64,000 nucleotides of DNA from Lysobacter sp. GX 14042 (GTDB lineage Bacteria; Pseudomonadota; Gammaproteobacteria; Xanthomonadales; Xanthomonadaceae): positions 94,881 through 158,880 of the forward strand of contig NZ_JAJUWY010000007.1 in NCBI RefSeq assembly GCF_021390425.1. Direction: 5' to 3'. The notes beneath the pieces are model-generated. The model ran no database searches. It was given only the letters and a program-made list of their open reading frames with translations, and was not told the DNA's origin. The position numbers were made by a program, and so were the translations under genes. Shown in pieces: positions 42,781-51,445 of this stretch. Every line of letters begins with the position of its first letter. Position 1 is the first letter of the stretch.

Positions 42781-45081
42781 TCAGCCCGGCTCCTGGCCGC
42801 GCCGGCGCGCCAGGTTGCGCTGCTGCGCCGAGGATTCGCTGACCGGGCGCGGGCCCAGCCACAGCGAGACCACGAACAGCGCCACCAGGAAGGCACCGAT
42901 CGCCAGCACCGAATCACCCGGTACCCGCAGCCACACCAGCACGTCGATGATCGGCCGGCCCATGAACTCGGCCGAACGTGCGTACCAGTAACCGTGGGTC
43001 AGGTTCGCCTCCAGCTGCAGCACGCCCATCGGCAGCAGCGTGAGCACGGTCATCAGCGCCAGGCCGATGTTGAAGCTCCAGAACGCGCCGCTGAGCAGGC
43101 CGTTGATCCAGCGCCGTTCCGGGCGCATGCCGCGCAGGCAGTACAGCATCAGGCCGATGCCGAGCATGCCGTACACGCCGAACAGCGCGGTGTGGCCGTG
43201 GGCCGCGGTCAGGTTGGTGCCCTGCATGTAGAACAGCGCCAGCGGGGTGTTGATCAGGAAGCCGAGCAGGCCGGCGCCCACCAGGTTCCAGAAGCTGACC
43301 GCCAGGAAGAACAGGATCGGCCACTTGTAGCGCTGCATCCACGGCGTGGCGCGGCCGTTGCTCCAGGTGTCGTACGCCTCCAGGCCGATCAGCGCCAGCG
43401 GCACCACCTCCAGCGCCGAGATGCTCGCACCCAGGGCGATGACGCCCGTGGTGACGCCGGCGAAGTACAGGTGGTGGAACATGCCCAGCACGCCGCCGGC
43501 CATGAACACGATGGTGGCGAACAGCACGTTGATGGTGGCCGACTTGCCGCGCACCAGGCCCAGCTTGACGAAGATGAAGCTGATCACCGCGACCGCGAAG
43601 ACCTCGAAGAAGCCCTCCACCCACAGGTGCACGATCCAGAAGCGCCAGTAGGTGATGATCGAGATGTGGGTGTGCTCGCTCCACATCAGGCCGGCGCCGA
43701 ACAGCAGCGCGATGGCCACCGTGGACAGGAAGAACAGCGCGGCGATCGAGGTGATCTGGTCGCGGCGCTTGAGCGCCGGCCACAGCGCGCGCCCCATCAG
43801 CAGCAGCCACAGCAGCAGGCCGATGAACAGGAAGATCTGCCAGAAGCGGCCGATGTCGGTGTATTCCCAGCCCTGGTGCCCGAACCAGAAGTTGTTGGCC
43901 AGGCCCAGCTTCTGCATCACCGCGAACCATTGGCCGGTGAATGCACCCACCACGATGATGATCAGGCAGGCGAACAGGAAGTTGACCCCGAGCCGCTGGA
44001 ACTTCGGTTCATGCCCGGAGATCGCCGGCGCCAGGTACAGGCCGGTGGCCAGCCAGGCGACCGCGATCCACAGGATCGCCAGCTGGGTGTGCCAGGTGCG
44101 GGTGATCGCGTAGGGCAGCACCTCGGCCAGCGCCAGGCCGTAGGCCTCCTGTCCCTCGACCTGGTAATGGGCGGTGGTCGCGCCCAGAAGGATCTGGGTC
44201 AGGAACAGCGCCATCACCAGCCAGAAGTACTTGCCGATCGCGCGCATCGAAGGCGTCACCACGATGCTCAGCGAGGGGTCTTCCAGCGGCGGCTCGATGC
44301 GGGGTTCCTTGCCGTGCCAGACCGCGTAGTGCCAGGTCAGCAGGCCGATGCCGGCGATCATGAACAGGATCGAGAACATCGACCACATGAAGCTGCTGGC
44401 GCTGGGCGTGTTGCCGATCAGCGGCTCGTGCGGGAAGTTGTGGGTGTAGGTCAGGCCGGTGCCGTCGCCACGATCGGTTCCGGTCGCCCAGGCGGCCCAG
44501 AAGAAGAATGCGGTCATCGCCCGGCGGTGTTCCATGTCCGGCACCGGGTTCTCGCGCAGGGCATAGGCTTCGCGCAGCTCGGCGGTCGCCGGGTCGTTGG
44601 AGAACACGCTCATGTAGTGCGCGGCGACCTGGTCGATCGCAACCCCGCGCTCGTCGGACACGGTGATGGTGCCGGTGGACGGATCGTAGGTGTTGGTGCG
44701 GAAGGTCGAGCGCAGCTGGGTTTCCAGGCGTGCCTTCTCCGCATCGTCCAGGTCCTCGTAGGCGCTGCCGTACTGCTCACGCGCGCGGATGTCGAGGATC
44801 GCCACCAGTTCGCGGTGCAGCCACTCCGCCGACCAGTCCGGGGCGAGCAGTGCGCCATGGCCCCAGATCGAACCGTTGTGGTGGCCGCCGATGCTCTGCC
44901 AGACCTGCCGCCCGGTGTCGATGTCCGCGCGGGTATAGACCACCACGCCGCTCTCGGTCACCACCTGCTCGGGAACCGGCGGGGCCGTCTGGTAGAGGTC
45001 CCGGCCGATCCACAACATGATGCCGAAACTGACTACCAGCAGGGCCGCCAGCCCTATCCACAACCGCTTCGTCGTATCCAT
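42781..45081 (-). CDS. norB: Quinol-dependent nitric oxide reductase (qNor)
   Basis: A 766-residue single-subunit NO reductase. The N-terminal helix and periplasmic domain (GRQVWQSIGGHHNGSIWGHGALLAPDWSAEWLHRE) are those of qNor, which lacks a NorC partner. About 13 further helices carry the haem and Fe-B ligands in TRTWHTQLAILWI, EHTHI, FFEVFAVAV and LGMFHHLYF. It reduces NO to N2O using quinol. I chose the ATG at 45081 (MDTTKRLW); the longer frame starts with TTG inside the FNR box. A 24-base leader is predicted. Confidence 0.96.
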   Translation of the reverse strand: MDTTKRLWIGLAALLVVSFGIMLWIGRDLYQTAPPVPEQVVTESGVVVYTRADIDTGRQVWQSIGGHHNGSIWGHGALLAPDWSAEWLHRELVAILDIRAREQYGSAYEDLDDAEKARLETQLRSTFRTNTYDPSTGTITVSDERGVAIDQVAAHYMSVFSNDPATAELREAYALRENPVPDMEHRRAMTAFFFWAAWATGTDRGDGTGLTYTHNFPHEPLIGNTPSASSFMWSMFSILFMIAGIGLLTWHYAVWHGKEPRIEPPLEDPSLSIVVTPSMRAIGKYFWLVMALFLTQILLGATTAHYQVEGQEAYGLALAEVLPYAITRTWHTQLAILWIAVAWLATGLYLAPAISGHEPKFQRLGVNFLFACLIIIVVGAFTGQWFAVMQKLGLANNFWFGHQGWEYTDIGRFWQIFLFIGLLLWLLLMGRALWPALKRRDQITSIAALFFLSTVAIALLFGAGLMWSEHTHISIITYWRFWIVHLWVEGFFEVFAVAVISFIFVKLGLVRGKSATINVLFATIVFMAGGVLGMFHHLYFAGVTTGVIALGASISALEVVPLALIGLEAYDTWSNGRATPWMQRYKWPILFFLAVSFWNLVGAGLLGFLINTPLALFYMQGTNLTAAHGHTALFGVYGMLGIGLMLYCLRGMRPERRWINGLLSGAFWSFNIGLALMTVLTLLPMGVLQLEANLTHGYWYARSAEFMGRPIIDVLVWLRVPGDSVLAIGAFLVALFVVSLWLGPRPVSESSAQQRNLARRRGQEPG

Positions 45082-45139
45082 GGGTGAGGCATTCTCCTGG
45101 AGGGTGCGGGAAGTCTGGGCGGACGCGCGCGCAGCAATG

Positions 45140-45153
45140 CTGACCTGGGTCAA
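45140..45153 (-). promoter_or_regulatory. FNR/DNR-type box upstream of norB
   Basis: CTGACCTGGGTCAA on the plus strand, 9 of 10 arm positions of TTGAC-N4-GTCAA. The centre at 45146.5 predicts a start near 45105, 24 bases ahead of norB. Confidence 0.8.
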
Positions 45154-45274
45154 GTCAGTCTGCGTTTAGGGTTTGCGACGGTCCCCGCAAGCGCCGCGCG
45201 ATGCGGAGTCAGGGTGTGTTCGCCTACGTGGACACCACGTGAAACACGGCTCGACCGGGACCGGCAGGTCGGCC

Positions 45275-46027
45275 TCAGCTGCGCAGCACCGGCCCGGCCA
45301 GTTCCTCAACCCGCTCGCGGTCCAGCAGCTCGAGATCGCGCCGGTCCACCGCGACCAGCCCGTCGCGCTGGAAGCGCTTGAGCACCCGGCTGACGGTCTC
45401 CGGGGCCAGCCGCAGGTAGTTGGCGATGTCGGTGCGCGGCATGGTCAACTGGAAGCGGTTGGGGGAGAAGCCGCGGGCGGCGAGCCGGCGCGAGAGGCCG
45501 ATCAGGAACGCCGCCATCCGCTGGTCGGCGCTCCAGTCCCCGGCCAGCAGGGCGGCCCGGCCGATGTCGCGGCTCAGCAGCCGGAACAGGTGCCGCTGCA
45601 GGCCCGGCAGCTGGGTGGCCAGCACCGAGATCTTCGGGAACGAGAACCGGCACAGCATGGTCGTGTCCAGCGCGACGGCATTGACCGGGTAGCGGTCGCC
45701 GTCGATCCCGTCCAGGCCGATCACCTCGCCGGGCAGGAAGAAGCCGAGCACGTGCTCGCGGCCGTCGCGGTCGACCATGTAGGTCTTGACCGTGCCGGCG
45801 CGGACCGCGGCGATCGCCTCGAACGGGTCGCCCTCGCGGAAGATGTGGTCGCCGGCATGGAACGGGCCGGTGTGCTCGACCAGCATGTGCAGGTCGCGCA
45901 GCCCGCTCTTGTCCATGCCTTCGTCCAGGCAGGCCTGGGAGAAGGCGCAGGTCGAGCAGAAGCGGAACTCGTCGCCGTCGTCGGCGAGCGTGGTCGCGTC
46001 CTGGCGCGGGAACGGGGTCAGACCCAC
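45275..46027 (-). CDS. Second Fnr-type oxygen-sensing regulator
   Basis: A 250-residue CRP/FNR protein that starts with GTG at 46027 (GGGAG 7 bases ahead), 19 bases after hemN. It too has the FNR cluster ligands C24-x2-C27-x5-C33 and C126 (TMLCRFSF), and the recognition helix APETVSRVLKRF. It therefore looks like an oxygen sensor rather than a cysteine-free DNR, although a DNR role in NO response cannot be excluded. Being in the hemN transcript, it would itself fall under FNR-type control. Confidence 0.9.
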   Translation of the reverse strand: MGLTPFPRQDATTLADDGDEFRFCSTCAFSQACLDEGMDKSGLRDLHMLVEHTGPFHAGDHIFREGDPFEAIAAVRAGTVKTYMVDRDGREHVLGFFLPGEVIGLDGIDGDRYPVNAVALDTTMLCRFSFPKISVLATQLPGLQRHLFRLLSRDIGRAALLAGDWSADQRMAAFLIGLSRRLAARGFSPNRFQLTMPRTDIANYLRLAPETVSRVLKRFQRDGLVAVDRRDLELLDRERVEELAGPVLRS

Positions 46028-46046
46028 GGGCGGGCTCCCGGCGGAC

Positions 46047-47444
46047 TCAGATCGAGCGCGAGAAACGTGGGGTCGGATCCGCTGCGGGCGGTGCAAGGTA
46101 GGCGTCGAAGCACATCGCAATGTTACGCAGTAACAGCCGCCCGCGCGAGGAGGCGCGGATGGCACCGCCCTCGAACCGGACCAGCCCGTCGTCCACCAGT
46201 GGCTGCAGCCGGGAAAGGGCATCGGCGAAGTAGTCGTTGAAGTCGACCAGGTAGCGCCGCTCCAGTGCCGACACCGGGATCTCGCCCTGGCACATCAGCC
46301 GCTGGATCAGGTCGGCGCGCAGCTGGTCGTCCTCGCTCAGGCGCATGCCGCGGAACACCGGCAGCCGGCCCTCGTCCAGGGCGATCTGCCAGCTGGGCAG
46401 GTCGCGCGGGTTCTGGCTGAAGCTGTCGCCGATGTGGCTGATCGCGCTCACCCCCATGCCCACCAGGTCGGTGTCGGCGTGGGTGGTGTAGCCCATGAAG
46501 TTGCGGTGCAGCCCGCCCCGTTCCTGGGCCCGGGCCAGGTCGTCGTCGGGCAGGGCGAAGTGGTCCATGCCGATGTAGACGTAGCCGGCGTCGGTCAGCT
46601 TTTCGATCGCCAGCTGCAGCAGGCCGAGCTTCTCGACCGCGCTCGGCAGTTCCGCTTCGTTGATCTGGCGCTGGGCCTTGAACATGTGTGGCAGGTGGGC
46701 GTAGCTGTAGACCGCCAGCCGGTCCGGGCGGGCCTCCAGAACGGTGTCCAGGGTGCGGGCGAAGCCATCGCGGGTCTGCCGCGGCAGGCCGTAGATCAGG
46801 TCGACGTTGATCGAGCGGAAGCCGCCCTCGCGGCAGGCGCGGAGCACGTCCAGGGTCTGCTCGACCGACTGGATGCGGTTGACCGCCTCCTGCACCGCCG
46901 GGTCGAAGTCCTGCACCCCGAGGCTGGCGCGGTTGAAGCCGATCGCCCCCAGTTCGGCCACCTCGTCCGGGTTGACGAAGCGCGGGTCCAGCTCGATCGA
47001 GATGTCGCGGTCCGACGAGCCGGAGAAATTGAAGTTGTGCCGCAGGCTGTCGACCAGTTCACCAAGCTGGGCCGGCGAGAGGAAGTTCGGCGTGCCCCCG
47101 CCGAAGTGCAGCTGGATCACCTCGCGGTCGCGGTCGAACAGCGGCGCGGTCAGCGCGATCTCCCGGTACAGGCGCAGCAGGTAGGTCTCCCCGCGCGACA
47201 GGTCGCGGGTGATGATCCGGTTGCAGCCGCAGTAGAAGCACGGGCTCATGCAGAACGGCACGTGCAGGTACAGCGACAGCCGGCGCGGGATCGGGTCGCC
47301 GTTGCTGGCCGCGGCGGCCTGGCGCAGCGCCTCCTCGCCGAAGTCCGCATTGAACTGCGGGGCGGTGGGGTAGGAGGTGTAGCGCGGACCGGGGCGGTCG
47401 TAGCGCTGCAGCAGCTCGGCGTCGAAGGCGGGTTGGCTGGGCAT
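46047..47444 (-). CDS. hemN: Oxygen-independent coproporphyrinogen III dehydrogenase
   Basis: A 465-residue radical SAM enzyme that converts coproporphyrinogen III to protoporphyrinogen IX without oxygen. The cluster motif C65-x3-C69-x2-C72 sits in FCMSPCFYCGCNR; RYTSYPTA near the N-terminus, FGGGTPNFLS and MCFDAYL at the C-terminus match bona fide HemN rather than HemW. The ATG at 47444 (MPSQPAFDAELL) matches the family start; a TTG 9 bases upstream is the alternative. Haem supply under low oxygen fits the cbb3 and denitrification genes. Confidence 0.96.
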   Translation of the reverse strand: MPSQPAFDAELLQRYDRPGPRYTSYPTAPQFNADFGEEALRQAAAASNGDPIPRRLSLYLHVPFCMSPCFYCGCNRIITRDLSRGETYLLRLYREIALTAPLFDRDREVIQLHFGGGTPNFLSPAQLGELVDSLRHNFNFSGSSDRDISIELDPRFVNPDEVAELGAIGFNRASLGVQDFDPAVQEAVNRIQSVEQTLDVLRACREGGFRSINVDLIYGLPRQTRDGFARTLDTVLEARPDRLAVYSYAHLPHMFKAQRQINEAELPSAVEKLGLLQLAIEKLTDAGYVYIGMDHFALPDDDLARAQERGGLHRNFMGYTTHADTDLVGMGVSAISHIGDSFSQNPRDLPSWQIALDEGRLPVFRGMRLSEDDQLRADLIQRLMCQGEIPVSALERRYLVDFNDYFADALSRLQPLVDDGLVRFEGGAIRASSRGRLLLRNIAMCFDAYLAPPAADPTPRFSRSI

Positions 47445-47479
47445 GGCGTGCAAGGTACGGCGTGCCTGCGGCCAGCGCC

Positions 47480-47493
47480 TTGACCCGGATCAA
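47480..47493 (-). promoter_or_regulatory. FNR-type box upstream of hemN
   Basis: TTGACCCGGATCAA with TTGAC/ATCAA arms. The centre at 47486.5 predicts a class II start at about 47445, directly at the hemN ATG. It overlaps the 3' end of the hydrolase gene. Confidence 0.8.
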
Positions 47494-48305
47494 CACGGCC
47501 CTGGTGCGGGATCGGCGGCCGCCTTTTCCTGCCGGGCGTGCTCGGCCACCTGCTCGGCGGCGGACGCCTCGCGGGTGCCGACGACCATCTCGGTCAACCA
47601 GTTCACCAGCACGTCGGTATAGGCCTGCTGCGCGGTGCGCCCGGTCAGCGCGTGGTCGGCCCGCGGCAGCACGCGCGAGGTCAGCGAACGCGCCCCGGCC
47701 AGCGCCCGGCGGTAGTTCTCCAGCACCGCGTGGGGGACGATACGGTCGTTCTCCGCCTCCACCACCAGCGCATGCCCGCGGTAGTCCGCGCATGCGGCCA
47801 GGGCGCGGTTGCTGGACGGCTCCGCCGCGGCGGAGCGGAATGCGGCGATGTCGTGGATGCGGTGCAGCTCGACCTTGGGCAGGTCCCAGCCGGTGTCCGG
47901 ATACAGCGCCGGCGAGCGCAGCGCCAGCCAGCGTACCGGCCGCAGGGCACTGAGCACAGCGGCCAGATAGCCGCCGTAGCTGATGCCGACCACCGCGATC
48001 GAACCGGGGTCCACTTCCGGGTGGGCGGCGAGCCAGTCGTAGGCCACCAGCAGGTCTTGCAGGTTGTCCCCGCGGGTGACGGTTTCCTTCTGCGCCTCGT
48101 TGGCCTCGTGGCCGCGCAGGTCGAAGGTCAGGCAGACGGCGCCAAGGCCGGCGACCTCCCGCGCACGCACCAGGTCGTGGCGCTGGGTACCGTTCCAGCC
48201 GTGCACGAACAGCACCCCCGGCAGGCGGGTCGCGGGTGACAGCGCCGTGGCGCAGATGGCGTCTCCGTCGACCTGCAGTTCGAACGAATCAAGACGCGTG
48301 TCCAT
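47490..48305 (-). CDS. Alpha/beta-hydrolase (dienelactone hydrolase/acyl-peptidase-like)
   Basis: A 271-residue cytoplasmic alpha/beta-hydrolase. The nucleophile elbow GISYGG, the Asp of EAENDRIVPH and the His of PRADHALTG form the expected triad; the oxyanion region is LFVHGWNGTQRHD. Similar proteins are annotated as esterases or S9-like hydrolases; the substrate is unknown. It overlaps the upstream DUF3182-type gene by 17 bases. The C-terminal ~40 residues are Ala/Glu-rich. Confidence 0.85.
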   Translation of the reverse strand: MDTRLDSFELQVDGDAICATALSPATRLPGVLFVHGWNGTQRHDLVRAREVAGLGAVCLTFDLRGHEANEAQKETVTRGDNLQDLLVAYDWLAAHPEVDPGSIAVVGISYGGYLAAVLSALRPVRWLALRSPALYPDTGWDLPKVELHRIHDIAAFRSAAAEPSSNRALAACADYRGHALVVEAENDRIVPHAVLENYRRALAGARSLTSRVLPRADHALTGRTAQQAYTDVLVNWLTEMVVGTREASAAEQVAEHARQEKAAADPAPGPC

Positions 48306-49428
48306 TCCCCTCCACCATGGCGTACTTCACCAGTCGGCCCACCCGCGGGTCCTCCTCGTCGTAGTGCACCACGGCGCCCGGTGGCGGCCGTCCGCCGTAG
48401 GACTCGTGGCACGAGACCCGGATGCGCTGCAGCGACCGGTCCGCGGCGAAGTGCTCCATGGCCAGGATCTCCGCCGGGCTGGCGCCGCCGATTCGCCAGG
48501 ACTGCTCCAGCACGCCTGAGCACGGGCGTCCGGCGGCGTCCACTCCGGCCACCACGTCGTAGTTCCGGCGCGAGGCGTGGAAGCCCTCGAAGGCCTCGTC
48601 CATCCTGGCATCGTAGCGCCGCACCTGGTCCAGGATCGGGGCGAGCTCCGCAGGCAGGCCGGCCACGCCGAGGGCATCGAAGCCGCCGCGCACGACCTCC
48701 AGCGTGGAGCCTCCGTAGGCCTCGGCGCCGTCGTGGCGGCGCGTGGTGCGCTGGACGCCGGTGTAGGCGATCGCGTGGCGCCCGCACTCGGCCGTGCCGA
48801 TGCTGTAGGTCGTCGCCTGCTCCAGGTTCTGCTCCAGGCTGGCGCCGTGGGCCGCCAGCTCGCCCGCGGGCAGCGCGCCCAGCACCCGCTCCAGGGTGGC
48901 AGCGTCATGCACCACCCACTGGCCATCGCCGCCGATGCCGCGCGCCAGCTTCAGGCGCACCGGTCCCAGCGGCACCAGCTGCTGGAACGCCGCGTGGGCC
49001 TCGTCGGCGCCGAAGACCGAGAAACCCGGCAGCACGGTGCCTTCCAGCGCCGCGCCCAGCCCATGCACCCAGCCCCCGGGAACCGCGGCGTGCCGGCCTA
49101 CCGCCGGATGGCTGACCAGCTTGGTGCCCACGAAGGCATGGGGTACCACGCCGCCGAACAGGTCGTCCGGGTGCTCCACGCCGGCGGCGCGGGCCTCTTC
49201 GCGCTCAAGGGTGCACTGCGGCACCAGGTAGGGCCGCAGGCCAGCCTCCCCGCCAGGCGACTCGCCGCCCCACGCCCATCCGTTGAGTTCCGCCAGGCGC
49301 CGCGCCAGCGCGAGCAACGTGCCGTGTTCGTGTCCGCCGCGGCGCATCCGGGGTCCACCCCAGGCGCGTACCCGCCGGGCCGGGAGGTCCCCGCCGCGCC
49401 GTTTCAGATCCTGTGCCAGTGCCGCCAT
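48289..49428 (-). CDS. DUF3182-family protein (ATP-grasp-like)
   Basis: A 379-residue protein. The mid-section (VRLKLARGIGGDGQWVV) resembles an ATP-grasp lysine-glycine loop; YGGSTLEVVRGGFDAL, YDARMDEAFEGFHASRRNYDV and GVLEQSWRIGGASPAEILA are conserved-looking blocks that I associate with DUF3182. No signal peptide or membrane helix. The function is unknown. It probably forms a two-gene operon with the hydrolase. The 101-base gap upstream shows no FNR-type box. Confidence 0.75.
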   Translation of the reverse strand: MAALAQDLKRRGGDLPARRVRAWGGPRMRRGGHEHGTLLALARRLAELNGWAWGGESPGGEAGLRPYLVPQCTLEREEARAAGVEHPDDLFGGVVPHAFVGTKLVSHPAVGRHAAVPGGWVHGLGAALEGTVLPGFSVFGADEAHAAFQQLVPLGPVRLKLARGIGGDGQWVVHDAATLERVLGALPAGELAAHGASLEQNLEQATTYSIGTAECGRHAIAYTGVQRTTRRHDGAEAYGGSTLEVVRGGFDALGVAGLPAELAPILDQVRRYDARMDEAFEGFHASRRNYDVVAGVDAAGRPCSGVLEQSWRIGGASPAEILAMEHFAADRSLQRIRVSCHESYGGRPPPGAVVHYDEEDPRVGRLVKYAMVEGNGHAS

Positions 49429-49529
49429 GCCGCTGTTCCGATCCGCGAACGGACAGGGTCGCGGAGTGCGTGGCAGGCGGCCGTGAATCCGGACGCGACA
49501 CGGCGCCGGGGCGTTCAGCGTAGAACCGG

Positions 49530-50726
49530 TCAGCGCGGGACCAGGGTGTCCCCGGGTACGCGCACGTGCCCTTCCATCAGTACCCGTGCGCTGCGGCTCA
49601 TCACCGCTTTCGTCACCGTCCAGCGCCCGTCAACCTGCCGGGCCTCGGCCCCGACCCGCAGCGTGCCGGAGGGATGGCCGAAGGTGACCGCATTGCGCTC
49701 GCCACCGCCGGCGGCCAGGTTGACCAGGGTGCCCGGCACCGCGGCTGCGGTGGCGATCGCGACCGCGCAAGTGCCCATCATGGCGTGGTGCAGCTTGCCC
49801 ATGGACATGGCGCGTACGTTGAGGTCGATGTCCCCGGCGGCGACGGTCTTGCCGCTGGAGGCGACGTAGCCCTCCGGCGCTGCGACGAAGGCGACCTTGG
49901 GCGTGTGCTGGCGGCTGGCGGCCTCATCGGGAGTGTTGATCAGGCCCATGCGCAGGGCGCCGGCCACCCGGGTCGCCTCCAGCCGGGCCAGCGCATCCGG
50001 GTCGGCATTGATGGCCGGCTGCAGCTCGGTGCCGGTGTAGCCGATGTCGGCGGCGTTGACGAACACCGTCGGGATGCCGGCGGAGACCATCGTCGCCGGC
50101 AGCGTGCCCACGCCGGGCACCTCCAGCGCGTCAACCAGGTTTCCGGTGGGAAACATCGCACCGCCGTCCCCGCCGTCGTCGGAGGGCTCCATGAACTCGA
50201 CCACGAGCTCGGCCGCCGGGAAAGCCACCCCGTCGAGTTCGAAATCGCCGGTCTCCTGCACCTCGCCGCCGGTGACCGGCACGTGCACTACGATGGTCTT
50301 GCCGATGTTGGCCTGCCACACCCGCACCGCGACCGTGCCGTCGCGCGGGATGCGCGCGGGGTCGATGAAGCCGTTGGCCACCGCGAACGGGCCCACCGCG
50401 GTGCTGAGGTTGCCGCAGTTGCCCGACCAGTCCACGAAGGCGCTGTCGATCGATACCTGCCCGTAGAGATAGTCGACGTCGTGGCCGGGCTTTGATGACT
50501 TCGAAATGATCACGCACTTGCTGGTCGATGAGGTCGCCCCGCCCATGCCGTCGGTGTGCTTGCCGTAGGGGTCGGGCGAGCCGATCACCCGCATCAGCAG
50601 CGCGTCGCGCGTCGGGCCGGGGACCTGCGCGGCCTCGGGCAGGTCCTGCAGCCGGAAGAACACGCCCTTGGAGGTGCCGCCGCGCATGTAGGTGGCGGGA
50701 ATGCGGAGCTGGGGAAGGTGGGACAT
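49530..50726 (-). CDS. prpF: 2-methylaconitate cis-trans isomerase
   Basis: A 398-residue PrpF of the diaminopimelate epimerase-like fold. Landmarks are YMRGGTSKGVFF at the N-terminus, DGMGGATSSTSKC, WSGNCGNLSTAVGPFA and the C-terminal GTLRVGAEAR. PrpF works with AcnD in the 2-methylcitrate route of propionate breakdown, isomerising the 2-methylaconitate formed by AcnD. acnD is on the same strand, with one gene between them. prpB and prpC are not in view. Confidence 0.95.
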   Translation of the reverse strand: MSHLPQLRIPATYMRGGTSKGVFFRLQDLPEAAQVPGPTRDALLMRVIGSPDPYGKHTDGMGGATSSTSKCVIISKSSKPGHDVDYLYGQVSIDSAFVDWSGNCGNLSTAVGPFAVANGFIDPARIPRDGTVAVRVWQANIGKTIVVHVPVTGGEVQETGDFELDGVAFPAAELVVEFMEPSDDGGDGGAMFPTGNLVDALEVPGVGTLPATMVSAGIPTVFVNAADIGYTGTELQPAINADPDALARLEATRVAGALRMGLINTPDEAASRQHTPKVAFVAAPEGYVASSGKTVAAGDIDLNVRAMSMGKLHHAMMGTCAVAIATAAAVPGTLVNLAAGGGERNAVTFGHPSGTLRVGAEARQVDGRWTVTKAVMSRSARVLMEGHVRVPGDTLVPR

Positions 50727-50747
50727 CGGATGATCCTGCTTTTTGCT

Positions 50748-50783
50748 CCCTCTCCCGCTTGCGGGAGAGGGCTGGGGTGAGGG
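50748..50783. repeat. REP-like palindromic repeat
   Basis: Perfect 11-base arms (50748-50758 and 50761-50771, CCCTCTCCCGC type) around TT, followed by CTGGGGTGAGGG. This is the form of REP elements spread through Xanthomonadaceae and Pseudomonas genomes. It lies in the gap between the RNA ligase-like gene and prpF and may protect or end the transcript. Confidence 0.75.
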
Positions 50784-50810
50784 CCGCGAGGGATGGGTTG
50801 AGAGCCTGCC

Positions 50811-51434
50811 TCAGAACAGGCTGGCCTGCGAAGCCCGCGCCGCCGCCGGCCCCAGTGGCCAGCGGCCAAGGGTTTCGTAGTGGTACGGGGCACCGCCGCC
50901 AACAACCAGTTCAAGGCTGTCGACAGCCCAGTCCACCCGCCTCATCGGTTGCCGCGGCGGGAGCTCCCCGTGGAAGCCGTAGCTGAGCGTGACGTGTGGT
51001 GTGTGCCCACCACCCGGCGGAAGACCCTGCTCTTCCACGGAGGCATTGACCGACGCGATCAGCAGATCCAGTTCCCCGGAACCACGACGCTCCCGGGCAT
51101 CGACATTGAAGCTCCCGCGCCTGTTCCTTGCCGCCCTGACCTGGTCCAGTTCAAGCGTGAAGCCGCGTGCCTGGATCCCCGCCCCGGCCGCCAGCAGGCG
51201 CTCGCGGATGTCCGGTCGATCGGCGTAGCGATCCGATACCGACTGGTGCCAGAGCCCGGGCGGAAACGCGCTGTTGCCCAGTGCCGCGGTTACACCCGCG
51301 GCCGCGACCGCGTCCGCCAGCGCCGCCCGCACCTGTGCGCTGGGCCGGAGGATGAAGAGCAGGCGGTTGCCGTGGCCCGGCCACCCTGCATCTTCAATCG
51401 GTGCCAGTGATGGCTTCTGGATGGTGCCGGTCAT
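50811..51434 (-). CDS. 2'-5' RNA ligase/cyclic phosphodiesterase-like protein
   Basis: A 207-residue member of the 2H phosphoesterase superfamily. Two His motifs are visible: H63QS (LWHQSVS) and H147VT (PHVTLSYG). Relatives such as LigT/ThpR act on 2'-5' RNA links or cyclic phosphates. I chose the ATG at 51434, 11 bases after the acnD stop; the long open frame upstream is a shadow inside acnD. Its place between acnD and prpF has no known metabolic reason. Confidence 0.88.
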   Translation of the reverse strand: MTGTIQKPSLAPIEDAGWPGHGNRLLFILRPSAQVRAALADAVAAAGVTAALGNSAFPPGLWHQSVSDRYADRPDIRERLLAAGAGIQARGFTLELDQVRAARNRRGSFNVDARERRGSGELDLLIASVNASVEEQGLPPGGGHTPHVTLSYGFHGELPPRQPMRRVDWAVDSLELVVGGGAPYHYETLGRWPLGPAAARASQASLF

Positions 51435-51445
51435 GGCGCGCGTTC

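Noticed and set aside
45082..45153. Upstream TTG start of norB
   Set aside because: It lies inside the FNR-type box and adds 24 residues not seen in qNor; ATG 45081 begins the anchor helix.
45216..45247. Hairpin between norB promoter and second fnr as terminator
   Set aside because: The inner stem is only 6 bases with a 3-base loop and no clear T-run follows on the minus strand.
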